Source of the DNA: Desulfonatronovibrio magnus
GTDB taxonomy: Bacteria; Desulfobacterota; Desulfovibrionia; Desulfovibrionales; Desulfonatronovibrionaceae
NCBI RefSeq assembly: GCF_000934755.1
Contig: NZ_JYNP01000048.1
Location: 1 to 48,599, forward strand
Length of the DNA stretch: 48,599 nucleotides
Direction: 5' to 3'
Shown: positions 38,114-46,451 of the stretch, piece by piece
How positions within the stretch are numbered: position 1 is the first letter of the stretch
Layout of the letters: each line of letters opens with the position of its first letter
The notes under the pieces: generated by a model
What the model saw: the letters and a program-made list of their open reading frames with translations, nothing else
Databases searched by the model: none
What the model was told of the DNA's origin: nothing
Made by a program: the position numbers and the translations under genes

Positions 38114-38548
38114 ATGGCTGAAAAGTATGAACCCGTCATTGTCGGATTTCTCTGCAATTGGTGCGCATATGCCGGCGCAGACCTGGCCGGCGTTTCTCGT
38201 TTGCAATATCCCACAAACATGCGCGCAATCAGAGTAATGTGTTCGGGAATGGTCCATCCGAATTTGGTTGTTGAAGCTCTGGAAAAGGGCGCTGATGGCG
38301 TCCTGGTCCTGGGCTGACACCTTGGTGAATGTCATTACCTGGATGGTAATCACAAAGCTTTTGCCAGGGCACAGGCCATAAAACTGGTATTGGAAGATCT
38401 GGGAATTGATCCTGAGAGATTCAGATTAGACTGGGTATCATCTGCCGAGGCTCCAAGGTTTGCCAAAGTAGTATCCGAGTTCACTGAGCAGATAAAATCT
38501 CTGGGTCCCAACCCTGTCAAAGCCCAAAAAGAGGCAGTAAACGCCTAA
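38114..38548 (+). CDS. mvhD: MvhD-like electron-transfer subunit, selenoprotein
   Basis: 144 residues if UGA at 38315-38317 is Sec68; without it the protein would stop at 67 residues and lose half of the conserved fold. MvhD passes electrons from the MvhAG hydrogenase to HdrA through a [2Fe-2S] centre. The motifs are [13 protein letters not shown] near residue 13, CSGMVHP, and GVLVLGUHLGECHY, where relatives have Cys at the U. The C-terminal half ([30 protein letters not shown]) is typical. A clear AGGAGAA ribosome site precedes the ATG; it is 19 bases after hdrA and 43 before mvhG. Confidence 0.93.
38315..38350 (+). promoter_or_regulatory. Sec UGA codon and SECIS candidate in mvhD
   Basis: UGA at 38315-38317. 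ATTACC (38334-38339) pairs perfectly with GGTAAT (38345-38350) and shows a TGGAT loop, 22 bases after the UGA. The same loop at the same distance is present in mvhA. Confidence 0.78.
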
Positions 38549-38591
38549 TGGCAGCGGGAATGCACTTCCCGTCCTTATGGAGGTAGCTTAT

Positions 38592-39524
38592 ATGACCAAG
38601 GTAACAGTAGCTGAAGAGTGGTTGAATGCCTGTGCGGGGTGTGAGATCGCTATTCTCAATGTTGGAGATGTCCTGGTGGACCTGCTGGTCAACAACCTGG
38701 AATTTGTACATATACCGGTGCTCATAGATAAAAAATACTTTGGGCAGACCGGTGAGGATAAAGAGCTGAGTATACCTGAAGCAGTGGTGGGCATTGTGTC
38801 AGGTGGAGTGCGCAACGAGGAACATAAAGAAGTTCTGCTTGAAATGCGCAAAAAATGTCAGATTCTCATAGCCCTGGGTACCTGTGCCACTGATGGCGGT
38901 ATTCCGGCCATGATCAATATGTATTCTGAAGAGGAACTTAAACAGTTTTATTACAAGGATTCACCTACCACTGATCCCGCCGAATATCCCACAGAGCATA
39001 TTCCACCCCTTTTGGATCAGTGTTATGCGCTGGATGAAATAGTCAAGGTGGACGTGTCCCTGCCCGGGTGCCCACCGCACCCTGACTGGATAGCTGGAGC
39101 CATCCTGGCCCTTCTCGATGGCAAGACCGAATTCAAGATGCCTGAAAGATCTGTTTGTGATGCCTGTCCTACGGTCAGGGAAAGCAAAAAAGGTATAGCA
39201 GACATCAAGCGTCTTTATATGGCTGCAGAATATGATCCGGAAAAGCCTCTCAATGAGATGCGCTGTCTTCTGGAACAGGGACTGTTGTGTCTCGGGCCGG
39301 TAACAGGCGTTGGCTGCGGGGGAACTAAAGGTGCTCCGAGGTGTATTTCTGCCAGGGTGCCCTGCAGAGGCTGTTATGGTCCCGTCAGAAAAGGTGCCAA
39401 ACCTTTGGTGGATTATATGGGAGCCTTGGCTTCCGTGGGATTTGATCCCGCTAAGATGCCTGATCGCCGCGGGTATCTGGCCCGTTTTTCCGGTGCTCAC
39501 GGCGTACTCAAAAAGATTGGTTAG
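38592..39524 (+). CDS. mvhG: MvhG-like [NiFe] hydrogenase small subunit
   Basis: 310 residues. It carries iron-sulfur clusters that take electrons from the NiFe site. The proximal cluster ligands are in AGCEIAIL, GTCATDGG and LPGCPPHPD. Further clusters come from CDACPTVRE and a C-terminal Cys-rich part (CLGPVTGVGCGG, CISARVPCRGCYGP). There is no twin-arginine signal, so the enzyme is cytoplasmic, as expected for Mvh. The start at 38592 (MTKVTVAEEWLNAC) has GGAGGT upstream; an ATG at 38577 would overlap that site. Not a selenoprotein: no internal UGA. Confidence 0.95.
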   Translation: MTKVTVAEEWLNACAGCEIAILNVGDVLVDLLVNNLEFVHIPVLIDKKYFGQTGEDKELSIPEAVVGIVSGGVRNEEHKEVLLEMRKKCQILIALGTCATDGGIPAMINMYSEEELKQFYYKDSPTTDPAEYPTEHIPPLLDQCYALDEIVKVDVSLPGCPPHPDWIAGAILALLDGKTEFKMPERSVCDACPTVRESKKGIADIKRLYMAAEYDPEKPLNEMRCLLEQGLLCLGPVTGVGCGGTKGAPRCISARVPCRGCYGPVRKGAKPLVDYMGALASVGFDPAKMPDRRGYLARFSGAHGVLKKIG

Positions 39525-39533
39525 GAGGATAAC

Positions 39534-40982
39534 ATGGGAAAGACTTTAAATATAGCTCCCATAACCCGCATTGAAGGGCATGCCAGTGTATCGATACATC
39601 TTGATGATACTGGGAATGTATCTGATGCCAGGATGCATGTTCTGTCCCTGCGTGGTTTTGAGCAATTTGTTTTAGGCAGGCCGGTGGAGGAAGTTCCGCG
39701 CATAGTTCCTCGCATCTGCGGTATTTGCCCCTGGCATCATCACCTGGCCTCCAATAAGGCAGCTGATGCCTGTCTTGGGGTCGAACTGCCACCAACTGGC
39801 AGAAAGTTGCGTGAGCTGTGTCAGATGATGGCCTACATTCCAGACAAGATTCTGCATTTCTATTTTCTGGCTGCTCCGGATTTCGTGCTTGGACCGGACG
39901 CAGACTATTCCGTCCGCAATGTTGTTGGAATAGTAGGAGCTAATCCTGAGCTGGCCAAGAAAGTAGTACATATGCGTTATAAGGGTCAGATGCTGCTTGA
40001 AAAGTTTGCAGGCAAGGTTATTCATCCCGTTGCCGGTGTTGTAGGTGGTTTTTCCAAGCCACTGCTTGAGGAAGAGCGTAAGGAAATCCTTGCAGGTATC
40101 CAGGAACTTAAGGACTTCAGCATATTTACCATTAAGTTTGCCAGGGAAGAAGTGTTCCCCAAATACTTGGATGCAGTAAAGATACTGGGAGTATTTCCTT
40201 CTGGCTACCTTGGAACCGTGAGACCTTCTGATGGAGCTCTGGAGCTTTACGACGGCGAACTCAGGATGATGGATAAAGACGGAAATTTTGATCAGTTTAC
40301 CTATCCGGAGTATGTAGATTACATTGGTGAGCATACAGAGCCGTGGACTTATCTCAAATTCCCTTATTCCAGAAAGGCTGGCAGCCTCAATCTCGATGAA
40401 AATGATCCAGTGGGCGTTTACCGCGCCAATACTCTGGCCAGAATTAATGTGTGTGACAAAATGGCTACACCCATGGCTCAGGAAGAGCTGGAAATTTTCC
40501 GCAAAGAGTTTGGTCGGCCCACCCATTTGACCCTTTTGTATCACTGGGCAAGACTTATTGAGCTTGTACAGGCCTGTGAAAGAGCCGAAGAGCTTCTGAA
40601 TGATCCTGAAATCACAGGACGTGAGCACAGGGCTAAAAATATTGAGCCAAGAGCCGGTGACGGGGTTGGATGTGTTGAGGCACCAAGGGGAACGCTGATT
40701 CACCATTACAAGACAGATGATAATGGAATGGTGACCATGGCCAACATGATTGTGGGTACAACCCACAATAATGCTCCCATGAACCTGTCAGTAAAACAGG
40801 CTGCCAGGGCACTTATCAAAGATGGAAGTTATGATCAGGGTATACTGAATCGTGTGGAGATGGCCATACGCGCCTACGACCCGTGAATGAGCTGCGCAAC
40901 ACACCGCCTGGATGGCGGCATCAACGTTGAGCTGAAGATTTACGATTCGCAGGGAAATGTCATTGAAACCATGGGTAAATAG
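39534..40982 (+). CDS. mvhA: MvhA-like [NiFeSe] hydrogenase large subunit, selenoprotein
   Basis: 482 residues if UGA at 40884-40886 is Sec451. The NiFe-binding motifs are RICGICPWH (Cys62, Cys65) and DPUMSCATH (Sec451, Cys454, His457). Other hydrogenases have DPCxxCxxH, so Sec replaces the first Cys of the C-terminal pair, as in known [NiFeSe] enzymes. After His457 a 25-residue tail (RLDGGINVELKIYDSQGNV and on) follows; maturation proteases normally remove such a tail after this His. A stop at the UGA would delete two nickel ligands and leave a dead enzyme. AGGAGG precedes the ATG; it is nine bases after mvhG. Group 3 (cytoplasmic, Mvh-like) by context and lack of signal. Confidence 0.94.
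40884..40918 (+). promoter_or_regulatory. Sec UGA codon and SECIS candidate in mvhA
   Basis: UGA at 40884-40886. CCGCC (40904-40908) pairs perfectly with GGCGG (40914-40918) and shows the loop TGGAT, 22 bases after the UGA, identical in loop and distance to mvhD although the stems differ in sequence. Confidence 0.8.
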
Positions 40983-41009
40983 ATTAGACAGAATAAAAGA
41001 AATGGTTTA

Positions 41010-41047
41010 AAAGAGGCCGTCTTCACATGAGTGAGGGCGGCCTTTTT
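41010..41047 (+). terminator. Terminator or attenuator between mvhA and the maturation protease
   Basis: AGGCCGTC and GGGCGGCCT pair (one G-U) with an 11-base loop and are followed by TTTTTC. It lies directly before the protease ribosome site (CAGGAGAG), so it could lower expression of that gene compared with the structural genes. Confidence 0.65.
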
Positions 41048-41066
41048 CAATTTTACAGGAGAGAAA

Positions 41067-41558
41067 ATGGACTGGTCAAGCATGTTTAATTCCAGAGTAG
41101 TCGTCTTTGGGTGCGGAAATACATTGTATGGTGATGATGGATTAGGGCCCAAAGTAGTTGAAGCTCTTGAAAAGGATGAATCACTTGGAAAGGATATAGC
41201 AGTCATTGATGCTGGCACATCCATCAGGCCACTGCTTTTTGACCTGATTATGGGCGACAGGCACCCGGAGCGAATTATTGTGGTGGATATTACCACTGAT
41301 GAAGATATTGAGCCAGGAGAAATCAAGGAAATTGACGTTGATCAGGTTGACCCGAAAAAAATATCTGATTTTTCCATGCATCAGTTTCCCACCACTAATC
41401 TTCTTAAAGAACTGAAGGACAGTACTGATATTAAGCTGAACATTCTGGTGGCCAGACCTGTAAATGTTCCTGAAAAAATGGCTGAAGGCTTGACTCCGGA
41501 GATGGAAAGGGCTGTTGGGAGTATTGTAGACCGGATCAAGGAGATTGTAGCTGTCTGA
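41067..41558 (+). CDS. Hydrogenase maturation protease (peptidase M52 family)
   Basis: 163 residues. These proteases cut the C-terminal tail of the hydrogenase large subunit after nickel insertion. The signature is VVFGCGNTLYGDDGLG with an Asp where HyaD/HycI have the nickel-binding Glu, then the Asp of VIDAGTS and a His in SMHQFP. Glu-to-Asp at the first site is seen in the Frh/Mvh-type branch, in line with its neighbour. The start at 41067 (MDWSSMFNSRV) has CAGGAGAG; a GTG 36 bases earlier is inside the terminator hairpin. The natural substrate is probably the MvhA just upstream. Confidence 0.93.
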   Translation: MDWSSMFNSRVVVFGCGNTLYGDDGLGPKVVEALEKDESLGKDIAVIDAGTSIRPLLFDLIMGDRHPERIIVVDITTDEDIEPGEIKEIDVDQVDPKKISDFSMHQFPTTNLLKELKDSTDIKLNILVARPVNVPEKMAEGLTPEMERAVGSIVDRIKEIVAV

Positions 41559-41627
41559 TTTTGCTTTATTTTTCCAGATGATATGATACTGCCTGACTTC
41601 CTGTTGCCTCAAGCTGAACTTTTCTTA

Positions 41628-41676
41628 AGCTCGTAGCTCGTAGCTCGTAGCTCGTAGCTCGTAGCTCGTAGCTCGT
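41628..41676 (+). repeat. Perfect 7-bp tandem array (AGCTCGT, 7 units)
   Basis: Seven identical AGCTCGT units without one mismatch, between the maturation protease and lepA. Perfect short arrays are prone to copy-number change. Confidence 0.95.
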
Positions 41677-41685
41677 AGACTAAAT

Positions 41686-41720
41686 CTTAAAACTTAAAAC
41701 TTAAATCTTAAAACTTAAAA
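41686..41720 (+). repeat. 7-bp tandem array (CTTAAAA, 5 units)
   Basis: CTTAAAA, CTTAAAA, CTTAAAT, CTTAAAA, CTTAAAA. It ends 13 bases before the lepA ATG and follows the AGCTCGT array after only nine bases. Confidence 0.93.
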
Positions 41721-41733
41721 CCTCAGTTCCTCA

Positions 41734-43536
41734 ATGATAAACCAAAAAAATATTCGTAACTTCAGTATAATAGCTCATATTGATCATGGTAAATCAACTC
41801 TTGCGGACAGAATTCTGGAAATAACCGGTCTGCTTGGTGAAAGAGATAAAAAAGATCAGTACTTAGACAGGCTGGAGCTTGAGCGGGAAAGGGGCATTAC
41901 CATCAAGGCTCAGTCAGTGCGCATTCCGTATAAAAGTAAAGATGGACAAGACTACGTGTTGAACCTCATTGACACACCTGGTCATGTGGATTTTTCTTAT
42001 GAGGTTTCAAGAAGCCTTGCAGCCTGTGACGGTGCTCTTCTTGTTGTTGATGCCACTCAGGGGGTTGAGGCCCAAACCCTTGCCAATGTTTACATGGCTC
42101 TGGATCATGATCTTGAAGTGATCCCTGTGTTGAATAAAATTGATCTTCCCAGTAGTGAGCCTGAGCGCATTGCTTCAGAGATTGAGGAAATAATCGGATT
42201 AGACTGTTCTGATGTGTTGAAGGTCAGCGCCAAGACAGGTCAGGGTGTGCCGGACGTATTGGAAAGACTTATAAAGGATATTCCTCCTCCAGTTGGAGAA
42301 CGTCTTCAGCCTCTTAAAGCTCTGATATTTGATTCATGGTATGATTCATATCTCGGAGTGGTGGTTTTGTTTAGAGTTCTGGACGGAAGCATTAGTAACG
42401 GTCAGGAAATCATGATGTTTTCCAATCAGAAAAAATTTGAGGTTACCAGGCTGGGTGTTTTTTCCCCTGATCCTCAGGAAATAAAAGAGCTTGGACCGGG
42501 GGAGGTTGGTTTTTTATGTGCAGGGGTCAAAGATCTGCAAGAAGCCAGAGTAGGCGATACCATAACTTCAACCGATAATCCTACTCAAACTCCCTTTCCA
42601 GGATTTAAGCGTATCAAGCCAATGGTTTTTTGCGGACTTTACCCTGTGGAATCAGCTGATTATGAGGGTTTAAAAAACGCATTGGAGAAACTGCAGCTCA
42701 ACGACGCCGCCCTTGACTATGAGCCGGAAACCTCACAGGCATTGGGCTTTGGATTTCGCTGCGGATTTCTGGGCTTGCTCCATATGGATGTCATTCAAGA
42801 GCGACTGGAGCGGGAGTTTCAGGTTAATCTCATTGCTACAGCTCCTTCTGTTATTTATAAGGTCGTAGGTGTGGATGGAGTCGAGTTTGAGATAGATAAT
42901 CCGTCCAAACTTCCTCCAGTGCAGGAGATACAATGCGTAAAAGAGCCATTTGTGAAAATGGAGATTCATGTTCCCAATGAGTATGTAGGCAATGTACTCG
43001 GTTTGTGTGAGGAAAAAAGGGGCGTTCAGGTAAATATGCATTACCTGTCCTCCACCAGGGTTATTATAACCTATGAATTGCCTTTTGCTGAGATAGTCTT
43101 TGATTTTTTTGATCGTTTGAAATCAGTGACAAGAGGGTTTGCCTCGCTGGATTATGAAGTTATAGACTACCGTGAATCAGATCTGGTCAAGTTAGACATA
43201 ATGATCAACAGTGAGCCTGTGGACGCCATGGCAGTTATTGTTCACCGTGAAAAAGCATACCACAAGGGCAGGGCTCTGGCTCTCAAGCTCAAACGTGCTA
43301 TTCCCAGGCAGCTTTTTGAGGTCATCATCCAGGCGGCCATTGGCAATAAGATTGTAGCGCGGGAGCGAACAGCTCCTCTTCGGAAAAATGTCACTGCCAA
43401 GTGTTACGGAGGTGACATTACACGGAAAAGAAAGCTTCTGGAAAGACAAAAAGAGGGTAAACGCAGAATGAAAAAAATGGGGAGTGTTGAAATTCCCCAG
43501 GAAGCCTTTCTGGCAGCCCTGCAAAGTGATGACTGA
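41734..43536 (+). CDS. lepA: Elongation factor 4 (LepA)
   Basis: 600 residues, the normal length. A translational GTPase that acts on stalled or initiating ribosomes. G1 is [10 protein letters not shown]3 is DTPGHVDF and G4 is NKID; the LepA-specific C-terminal domain ([20 protein letters not shown] in parts) is complete. The start fits the family ([17 protein letters not shown]), but no Shine-Dalgarno is visible; the 5' leader is the CTTAAAA array instead. Confidence 0.97.
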   Translation: MINQKNIRNFSIIAHIDHGKSTLADRILEITGLLGERDKKDQYLDRLELERERGITIKAQSVRIPYKSKDGQDYVLNLIDTPGHVDFSYEVSRSLAACDGALLVVDATQGVEAQTLANVYMALDHDLEVIPVLNKIDLPSSEPERIASEIEEIIGLDCSDVLKVSAKTGQGVPDVLERLIKDIPPPVGERLQPLKALIFDSWYDSYLGVVVLFRVLDGSISNGQEIMMFSNQKKFEVTRLGVFSPDPQEIKELGPGEVGFLCAGVKDLQEARVGDTITSTDNPTQTPFPGFKRIKPMVFCGLYPVESADYEGLKNALEKLQLNDAALDYEPETSQALGFGFRCGFLGLLHMDVIQERLEREFQVNLIATAPSVIYKVVGVDGVEFEIDNPSKLPPVQEIQCVKEPFVKMEIHVPNEYVGNVLGLCEEKRGVQVNMHYLSSTRVIITYELPFAEIVFDFFDRLKSVTRGFASLDYEVIDYRESDLVKLDIMINSEPVDAMAVIVHREKAYHKGRALALKLKRAIPRQLFEVIIQAAIGNKIVARERTAPLRKNVTAKCYGGDITRKRKLLERQKEGKRRMKKMGSVEIPQEAFLAALQSDD

Positions 43537-43619
43537 TTCATGAATATGGATCAGACTGGCTGTAATGATAGACTGGGCGACTGGTTACTCAATAACAAGA
43601 AAAAGGACGGAATAAATAG

Positions 43620-44231
43620 ATGAACCCACGTTGGCAGAATATGCTTAAAGAATATGCTGAGGCATTGATCATAGCTCTGGTATTAGCGCTTTTTATTCGT
43701 ACATTTATTGTTCAGGCATTCAAAATTCCTTCAGGGTCTATGCTGCAGACTCTTCAGATAGGTGATCATCTTCTGGTCAACAAGTTCAAATATGGGATAC
43801 ACATGCCTTTTATGGACAGATACATATTTGAATTTGATGGTCCTGAAGTTGAAGATATAATCGTCTTTGAGTTTCCTGAAGATCCTTCCAAGGATTTTAT
43901 CAAAAGAGTGGTGGGCGAACCTGGTGATGTCATTGAGCTGCGTGACAAGCAGCTTTATCGTAATGGCGAACCAGTCCAGGAAGGCTATATTCAGAATACC
44001 GATGAAAGGGTAGTCAATGGCCGTGATGAAATGGAGCCCTTTACAGTTCCGGAGAATGCATATTTTGTCCTGGGAGATAACCGCGATGAGTCGTATGATT
44101 CGAGATTCTGGGGAATTGTGGAAAGGGAGAAGATTCTGGGTAAAGCCTGGATCATTTACTGGTCCTGGGAAGGTTTTTCCAATATCCGCTGGAACAGGAT
44201 TGGTAGAAGTGTGCATGCCATAGGGGATTAG
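43620..44231 (+). CDS. lepB: Signal peptidase I
   Basis: 203 residues. It cleaves signal peptides at the outer face of the inner membrane. It has one N-terminal membrane segment (ALIIALVLALFIRTFIV), the catalytic Ser in IPSGSMLQTL, the catalytic Lys in DFIKRVVG, and the box GDNRDESYDSRFWG. It lies 83 bases after lepA, the classic lepA-lepB pair. Confidence 0.96.
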   Translation: MNPRWQNMLKEYAEALIIALVLALFIRTFIVQAFKIPSGSMLQTLQIGDHLLVNKFKYGIHMPFMDRYIFEFDGPEVEDIIVFEFPEDPSKDFIKRVVGEPGDVIELRDKQLYRNGEPVQEGYIQNTDERVVNGRDEMEPFTVPENAYFVLGDNRDESYDSRFWGIVEREKILGKAWIIYWSWEGFSNIRWNRIGRSVHAIGD

Positions 44232-44267
44232 AAATTGGCCTTAAACTGATTTTAAATGTGATTTTAT

Positions 44268-45809
44268 ATGTTTGCTAAGGTTACTACTGCAGCGCTGCTG
44301 GGAATAGATGCTTTCAGGATTGAGCTGGAAGTGGATTACGCCAGGAGCGGATTGCCGGCATTTACTATGGTAGGGTTGGCTGAGGGTGCGGTTCGGGAGA
44401 GCAAGGAAAGAGTTTTTTCAGCCCTGAAAAACAGCGGTTTCAAGCTCCCCCCGGCCAGGATCACTATCAATCTGGCCCCGGCAGATATACGCAAGGAGGG
44501 ATCAAGCTATGATCTTCCCCTGGCTTTGGGGCTCTTATGTGCCTCAGGAGTGATTCCTCCCCATAAGCTGACCAATATCTTCATGGCAGGAGAACTTTCT
44601 CTTACCGGTGAACTCAAGCCTATCAACGGAGCTTTGCCCCTGACCCTGAAGGCTCGTGAAGACAAGGCTTCTCATGTGCTTGTTCCCCACCTGAATGCAC
44701 AGGAGGCAGCAGTAGTCAAGGAGATGAATGTTTACGGCATCAAAACTCTTGGACAGGCTGTGGAATTTCTTCTGGGGGGCGAATCCATTGAGCCCACTCA
44801 GTTTGATCTTGAGGATCTCTGGAAGGAAGGAGCCAGATTTTTTATCGATTTTTCAGAAGTAAAAGGTCAGGATCACGCCAAAAGAGCAATAGAGATTGCT
44901 GCGGCAGGAGGCCACAACCTCCTGCTCATCGGACCTCCCGGAAGCGGCAAGACCATGCTTGCCCAGCGCATACCCACCATCCTCCCACCCCTGACTTTTG
45001 AAGAAGCTCTGGAAGTAACTAAGGTTTACAGCGTGTCCGGGCATCTTGCTCCTGGCCAGGCCATGATTGTTCGCCGTAACTTCCGTAGTCCGCACCACAC
45101 CATATCTGATGCTGGACTAATTGGAGGCGGCCATTATCCCAAACCCGGGGAAGTTTCTCTTGCCCATCGGGGAGTTTTATTTTTAGACGAGCTGCCTGAG
45201 TTTAAGAAACATGTGCTGGAAGTTATGCGTCAGCCTCTCGAAGACGGAGAGGTCACTATTTCAAGAGCAGCCATGTCACTTAAGTATCCGGCCAGCTTTA
45301 TGCTGGTGGCGGCCATGAATCCCTGTCCGTGCGGATACCTAACTGACGATCAGCACAATTGTATTTGCAGTCCTGTGCAGGTGCAGCGCTATCGTTCCAG
45401 ACTTTCCGGGCCATTGCTGGATCGTATTGACCTGCACATTGAAGTCCCTGCCGTACCATACAAAGATCTTAAGCAGGCCAGTAGCAGTATTGATTCCCAA
45501 ACCATGAGCGAGAATATTGCACGCGCAAGAAAAATCCAGCAAATCCGCTATCAGAATCTGCCTTTTTTTACCAACAGCCAGTTATCCGGCAAATGGCTCA
45601 ATGACTTTTGTTCCCTTGGTGACACCGAGCATGATTTTCTTGAGGGTGCTGTAAGCAGTCTCGGGCTTTCAGCCCGTGCTTATGTTCGCATCCTTCGTTT
45701 GGCCAGAACCATTGCAGATCTTGAAGGTGTAGAAACGGTGCAGGTGAATCATTTGTCTGAGGCAATAAATTATCGAACTCTGGACCGTCAGGATCAGGTC
45801 GGCTTTTAG
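44268..45809 (+). CDS. ComM/YifB-type AAA+ ATPase (Mg chelatase-like)
   Basis: 513 residues. ComM helicases drive branch migration during natural transformation; in other bacteria the role is unclear. It has an N-terminal ChlI-like (Lon-protease-fold) domain (VGLAEGAVRESKERV, INLAPADIRKEGSSYDLPLA), Walker A GPPGSGKTMLAQ, Walker B GVLFLDELPEF, AAMNPCPCGY with a Cys-rich zinc-like motif (NCICSP), and a C-terminal Mg-chelatase helical domain. It lies 37 bases after lepB. Confidence 0.95.
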   Translation: MFAKVTTAALLGIDAFRIELEVDYARSGLPAFTMVGLAEGAVRESKERVFSALKNSGFKLPPARITINLAPADIRKEGSSYDLPLALGLLCASGVIPPHKLTNIFMAGELSLTGELKPINGALPLTLKAREDKASHVLVPHLNAQEAAVVKEMNVYGIKTLGQAVEFLLGGESIEPTQFDLEDLWKEGARFFIDFSEVKGQDHAKRAIEIAAAGGHNLLLIGPPGSGKTMLAQRIPTILPPLTFEEALEVTKVYSVSGHLAPGQAMIVRRNFRSPHHTISDAGLIGGGHYPKPGEVSLAHRGVLFLDELPEFKKHVLEVMRQPLEDGEVTISRAAMSLKYPASFMLVAAMNPCPCGYLTDDQHNCICSPVQVQRYRSRLSGPLLDRIDLHIEVPAVPYKDLKQASSSIDSQTMSENIARARKIQQIRYQNLPFFTNSQLSGKWLNDFCSLGDTEHDFLEGAVSSLGLSARAYVRILRLARTIADLEGVETVQVNHLSEAINYRTLDRQDQVGF

Positions 45810-46129
45810 TGTTGAGCGCAATCCCTTACTTTATTCCATTACCTGTCATTATGGTTTTATGATTTTTTTAACACTACAGCGATACTTTAATTAAGCTTGA
45901 AGAGGACTGGCTCTTTTGCCGCCGGATCCTGTCCCAATTTCCTGATATGGGACTGTTCTTCAAAGTGGAGGCAGCTTCCACCCGCCTGGTCTTTAATAGC
46001 CTGCAGGATGCAGGCTCCACTTTGGAGGCAGTTACTCCCACCTTCGGTCCCGGAACGCCCGGGTGAGGATCTTATGACCAGGAACGGAGAACCAGGCACT
46101 TTGAACTCTCAAGAGGTTATGATTAATAA
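45810..46129. other. Repeat-bearing spacer before the nucleotidyltransferase module
   Basis: Non-coding. It contains TCCCAATTTCC / TGGGACTG-like sequence and the inverted GGAGCCTGCATCCTGCAGG-type module also found in composite copy A (here AGCCTGCAGGATGCAGGC, from about 45999). The 45-bp repeat copy F follows. Confidence 0.7.
46030..46074 (+). repeat. 45-bp dispersed palindromic repeat, copy F
   Basis: AGTTACTCCCACCTTCGGT, CCCGGAACGCCCGGG, TGAGGATCTTA. It sits next to a truncated piece of the composite element (about 45905-46030). Confidence 0.83.
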
Positions 46130-46444
46130 ATGAACAGAACACTTCCAGAACAACATCATGTTTTCAAGCTGGCCGGAAAATACGTGTGGTGGAAAAAACC
46201 TGAACAGGCCCTGGAAGACAAAAGACATTTTCTTGCATCTTTGATGACCTTTGCCACAATGGAAGATACGCGGTGGATGGAGCAGAACTTTTCCACAGAT
46301 GAACTGATAAATGTTTTAAAAAAACCTCCAATTGGCATTTTTACTGCGCGCGCATGGCACTTCTGGCATTATAGACTGGGATTAGCAAAAAATGAATCTG
46401 AAATCCCGGATTTGCCAAAACGGAACTGGCACATGCAGGGCTGA
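46130..46444 (+). CDS. Small protein paired with an AbiEii-type nucleotidyltransferase (putative antitoxin)
   Basis: 104 residues, many aromatic residues (KYVWWKKPEQAL, TARAWHFWHYRLG). Small genes with a W-W-x-x-P-E-x-A-L pattern commonly precede AbiEii/AbiGii-type nucleotidyltransferases and are thought to be antitoxin-like (compare DUF6922). The gene lies eight bases before the nucleotidyltransferase start, so they form a two-gene unit. No DNA-binding motif can be seen. The antitoxin role is inference from arrangement. Confidence 0.75.
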   Translation: MNRTLPEQHHVFKLAGKYVWWKKPEQALEDKRHFLASLMTFATMEDTRWMEQNFSTDELINVLKKPPIGIFTARAWHFWHYRLGLAKNESEIPDLPKRNWHMQG

Positions 46445-46451
46445 TAATTTT

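Noticed and set aside
39672-40766. Long (364 residue) open frame antisense to mvhA
   Set aside because: Shadow of mvhA on the other strand; its composition follows the mvhA codons, and no start context or homologue pattern is visible.
40884-40886. mvhA as a naturally truncated, inactive subunit or pseudogene
   Set aside because: The sequence after UGA continues with Cys454, His457 and a normal tail, and a SECIS-like loop follows. Decay would not preserve these.
41628-41720. CRISPR array
   Set aside because: Units of 7 bases without spacers are plain tandem repeats; no cas gene is present anywhere in the window.
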